This document shows positions 61,152-64,000 of a DNA stretch of 64,000 nucleotides, piece by piece. The notes beneath the pieces are model-generated. The model was not told the origin of the DNA, searched no databases, and saw nothing but the letters and a program-made list of their open reading frames with translations. Numbering within the stretch: the stretch's first letter is position 1; each line of letters opens with the position of its first letter. The translations under genes were made by a program, and so were the position numbers. The stretch comes from Antedon bifida (taxonomy: Eukaryota > Echinodermata > Crinoidea > Comatulida > Antedonidae). The stretch lies in contig OY727095.1 of the NCBI GenBank assembly GCA_963402885.1, forward strand, positions 28,587,001-28,651,000. The letters are read 5' to 3'.

Positions 61152-61420
61152 CGTCTTAACGGTTCAAGTGCTATAGAATCAACGAAAGTTCCTCTGTTTG
61201 TTTCACCACTCCACTCGCAGAATTGCGCACAGATTCCCCTTCTTGTTCGTTAAGTTGTCACGTACGAAATGCAAAATGAAAAAGCGAACATCGACGTGAC
61301 GTTTGACATAATGTGCTGGTCACATGACCTTCGCGCCGACCTTCGCCAAAAGCTGATCGCTGATTGGTCGGCATTGTTGACGAGGCGAAGTGGACATAGG
61401 GAATAAATTCGTACATTCAA
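61152..61420 (-). promoter_or_regulatory. NR5A: Distal NR5A promoter region
   Basis: Higher GC than its surroundings directly upstream of the distal ATG (61151). It holds a TCACATGA E-box with an overlapping AAGGTCA (gene strand, about 61321-61333), a CRE-like CGACGTGACGTTT at about 61293 and a second GACCTTCG at 61340. GAAGGTCA is one mismatch from the NR5A half-site CAAGGTCA, so autoregulation is conceivable but unproven. No TATA box was chosen. Confidence 0.35.
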
Positions 61421-62241
61421 TCTATCTATTGTACATAATACTTAACATGGATTAACCTTATGGTAAATAATACACTACTTGCTATTCAAACAATCATGTT
61501 AAAACTACGAAAAATATTCGCACGTTCAATTTAATGAATTAACGAAACGAAATATTAAAACTGAATTTTATGAATTTTAATCTAAAATTGACATAAAAGA
61601 TACGATAAAAATCAATAGATTAAAACCGAACATCCTTTATGCAGAGTCTCATGAAACAAAATTCCATCAACAAATTTAATTTGTATTAAAATCAGTGAAA
61701 CGTTTTATGGTATTTGATTTTAATTTACAAGATAGACAATGGAATTGCGCGAACACTAACGATGCAGGAACACGATTGGTTTTATCATTTTAATATCACA
61801 CACTACAATAGGCATCTTTGTGTGATATTATTTATTCGTATATTGATGATGCTTTTTTAATACGTGCTACAATCATTTCTTATTATTTTTTTAAAGTTTA
61901 GTGGAGAAATAAGGTTAGACCATTCTCCTCCCATGGTCAGACTGGACATAACAATTCATTAAGGATGTATCTTGATGGATGGTGCATTAGCCTTGTACTT
62001 ACAGAATGACCGGAAGTACCTCGGGCCAGGATATAAACTTTCATCGAACAAATCATGGTTTATGATCCAAACATTCCCCTTACAAATATACAGCACGAAC
62101 ATACTAATAATACAGTATAACAATAACAATACATAACAAACGGTCTATTGCTCATTGGTCCTGCTGATGTCTATGCTGGTACGTGTAATATGTGAACATT
62201 GTACACGTAATGTATTTCATAAAATGAATTAACGAGCCTAA
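61421..62241. other. Upstream flank of NR5A, no gene
   Basis: No coding sequence recognised; AT-rich intergenic DNA. Confidence 0.4.
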
Positions 62242-62665
62242 AGCCGTGTTCGCACTGGACTTGAAAAATGGTAAATTTAACCAAGGTAACTTTACTCAAG
62301 GTAATCGGTAATTTTGACCATTAGATAATTCACACAGTTAAGCAGTTTTGCTCTATTTTTACCATGTTTTTTACCAAACTGTAACCATGACGTTAAAGTT
62401 CTATCGCGTAGGTAGTGGTCAGTAAAATAAACCATTTGATTTGGTTAATTTAACCATGAGAGAATTGTAACCGGTGTTTGGATCAGGGAAGAGAGTGAAA
62501 TAATTTTTTATTTTTTTTTCACTCTTCCCTGGTTTGGATGGACTTTTCTTGCTCAATTTAGCCGAGAACTCGGTTAATTTGACCAAATTTTTGCCATTAG
62601 AAGTCAATCCATGTACCATCCATTGATAACATTCCTTAGCAAAGTAAAATAATTAAGAACACGGG
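62242..62665. mobile_element. Foldback MITE, family 4, TAA target duplication
   Basis: Left end AGCCGTGTTCGCACTGGACT; right end AAGAACACGGG. GGTAAATTTAACCAAGG at the left pairs loosely with TCGGTTAATTTGACCAAA at the right. TAA at 62239-62241 and 62666-62668. A 48-bp hairpin (62484-62531) lies inside and may be a nested insertion. Confidence 0.55.
62484..62531. repeat. Hairpin with CAGGGAAGAG(AG)TGAAA arms
   Basis: CAGGGAAGAGAGTGAAATAA, then a T-rich loop, then TTTCACTCTTCCCTG. The arms pair except for an AG insertion. Same arms as the small foldback at 58804. Confidence 0.7.
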
Positions 62666-63297
62666 TAAATGGGTATATCTGTAATACTAATACGCACACA
62701 AAACAATATAAAGTAAAAGTAGAAGTAGCAGAAAAGAAGAGAAACGAAAAAAATGGTGTGACGTACGATATACGTCAGTACATCATAAAAAGAGGAGGTA
62801 GACCTTGATGGTATAAGTGTAATCATCATTAATTAAAAATCAGCGAATATTGTCCTCATGTTTATTTTACGATGAAACTTAGCGAATGTGACAATGAAAT
62901 TACACATTCTGCAATAAGTTATAGTACGGTAGTAAACTATATGTTATGGTAGACGTAAAGTGCCGTACCATTTGTGATCCTATAGTCAACCATTGGATCG
63001 ACAACGTTCGAGCTGGGGCAACTACTTATAACGCCCCCATCCATTGCCCTCCTCCGCCCTCCTTTCATACCAGAACTGTAATTTCTATTTCCTTTGAAAC
63101 GACCCGACGAATCCATTCGGCAATTCTCGGCCATCTTTACACGTCACACTAAAACTATTCATACAGAATACAGAAATGTATTGGTCCAAAATTAAATTCG
63201 TTGCATTGACAAGCTTAAACAATAGAACAATACAATGGAACACCTTGTTTCCCATTAAACGACCAATCCTTATTCAGGCAACACCTCCGGGGTGTTT

Positions 63298-63342
63298 CCA
63301 ATAAAGTGTCCCTTTAAGAGTCTTAAAGGGACACTTTATTGG
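63298..63342. repeat. Perfect 45-bp palindrome, 22-bp arms
   Basis: CCAATAAAGTGTCCCTTTAA GA, one central G, then TCTTAAAGGGACACTTTATT GG. All 22 positions pair. Small inverted repeats flank it (ACACCTCCGGGGTGT before, TTGGGTCCCAA after). It contains AATAAA on both strands. It could be a young foldback insertion or a cruciform-forming site. Confidence 0.85.
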
Positions 63343-64000
63343 GTCCCAAAGGTATCCCATTAGAATTCTATACTGCACTGCTATTTCACAAGATGTGATT
63401 ATTTAAATCGAAAAACAATAAGTTAAGTAAATATTATACAGTAAATAAAAGTTTTGTGATTTTGTTTATTTACAAACACAAACAACTGATGGACGTTGCA
63501 AGTGGAAGGATGCTATTAATCTGCTCGTTCAGTTCGTTAATCGGTTGATTATCAATGAAAGTTGTGTTATTTTAAAAGGTGTGTGTTTAATCCGCCAAAC
63601 TCGCCCCTTCCGCCAAGCCTAATTTTGCATGGCGATTACGTATACCCTATTAAATATAATCCGGTTCAAAAATATTACTAATACAATATTGTACTTTCAA
63701 AACCATTTAGCTGTCTTTAATTCATAACGATAGGGACATATAGCATCTTGGATCGCAATGTGAAAGGTTTTTGTTTGTTTGTCCATATTGGGATAAAATG
63801 AGTAACAGAGTTAGTCACATTGTATCAAATGCATCCCTAATTATGAATTGCCGTAATTGGGGATGAATTAATGATACAATAACCCTGCAACTAAATTTCG
63901 TTGGTAAACTAAAAATACATTCACTAATTAGCCCTGGAAACCCTTTAGTCACGTGTGACCTTATCAAAGGCCCTCAATGACGGAAAATGACATGGGTGCT
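63343..64000. other. Window end, no gene
   Basis: Nothing coding recognised in the last 650 bases on either strand. Confidence 0.4.

Noticed and set aside
62937..63152. Overlapping short frames on both strands
   Set aside because: No splice borders, promoter or family resemblance; probably chance in a GC-richer patch.

Overview
The window looks like nuclear DNA of a marine invertebrate deuterostome, most likely an echinoderm. It is AT-rich, with introns, GT-AG splice sites, TATA boxes, polyadenylation signals, a tRNA-derived SINE, many small foldback transposons, and heavy scattering of the palindrome TAGGCCTA. That 8-mer suggests echinoderm or hemichordate DNA to me, but this is an impression, not a computed result. 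Nothing bacterial or viral was seen.

Layout. 1-4.2 kb: no gene; an AGGCCTA-rich patch and a hairpin. 4.37-6.49 kb (+): a compact two-exon gene with a TATA box, a uORF and a poly(A) signal, encoding an unassigned protein kinase of about 481 aa with a long Ser-rich N-terminus and an HND catalytic loop. 7.0-8.9 kb: a diverged tandem array of exon-like cassettes (pyrimidine tract, CGAG acceptor, short body, TTTAG/GTAA donor), interrupted by foldback elements. 11.1-12.1 kb: a minisatellite built from two alternating palindromes. 12.65-17.83 kb (-): complete PRPF38B (spliceosomal PRP38 domain plus RS tail; 7 coding exons; 387 aa), with its promoter near 18.7 kb. 18.8-28.1 kb: gene desert with one unassigned exon-like ORF. 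28.10-28.46 kb (-): intronless NRARP, a Notch feedback regulator, with a TATA box and an upstream Su(H)/RBPJ-type site. 29-39 kb: gene desert with a large foldback element, a 281-bp tandem duplication carrying splice donors, a complete SINE with target-site duplication, a degenerate ATTAAAGACC array and a convergent inverted repeat. 39.39-61.15 kb (-): a complete NR5A (FTZ-F1/SF-1/LRH-1) nuclear receptor; six coding exons give 509 aa, and two more putative first exons give alternative N-termini. Its 15.6-kb first intron holds a LINE relic, a tandem double hairpin and a 2.15-kb inverted-repeat element. 61-64 kb: the NR5A distal promoter, a further foldback element and a 45-bp perfect palindrome.

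The three recognised conserved genes do not form a pathway: PRPF38B is splicing housekeeping, while NRARP and NR5A are developmental regulators, which fits the large non-coding flanks. The most unusual structures are the exon-cassette array, the self-complementary satellite, the NR5A alternative starts, and several foldback families sharing one terminal signature and TAA/TTA target duplications. All gene models were spliced by eye and are checked by reading-frame and phase consistency, not by transcripts.
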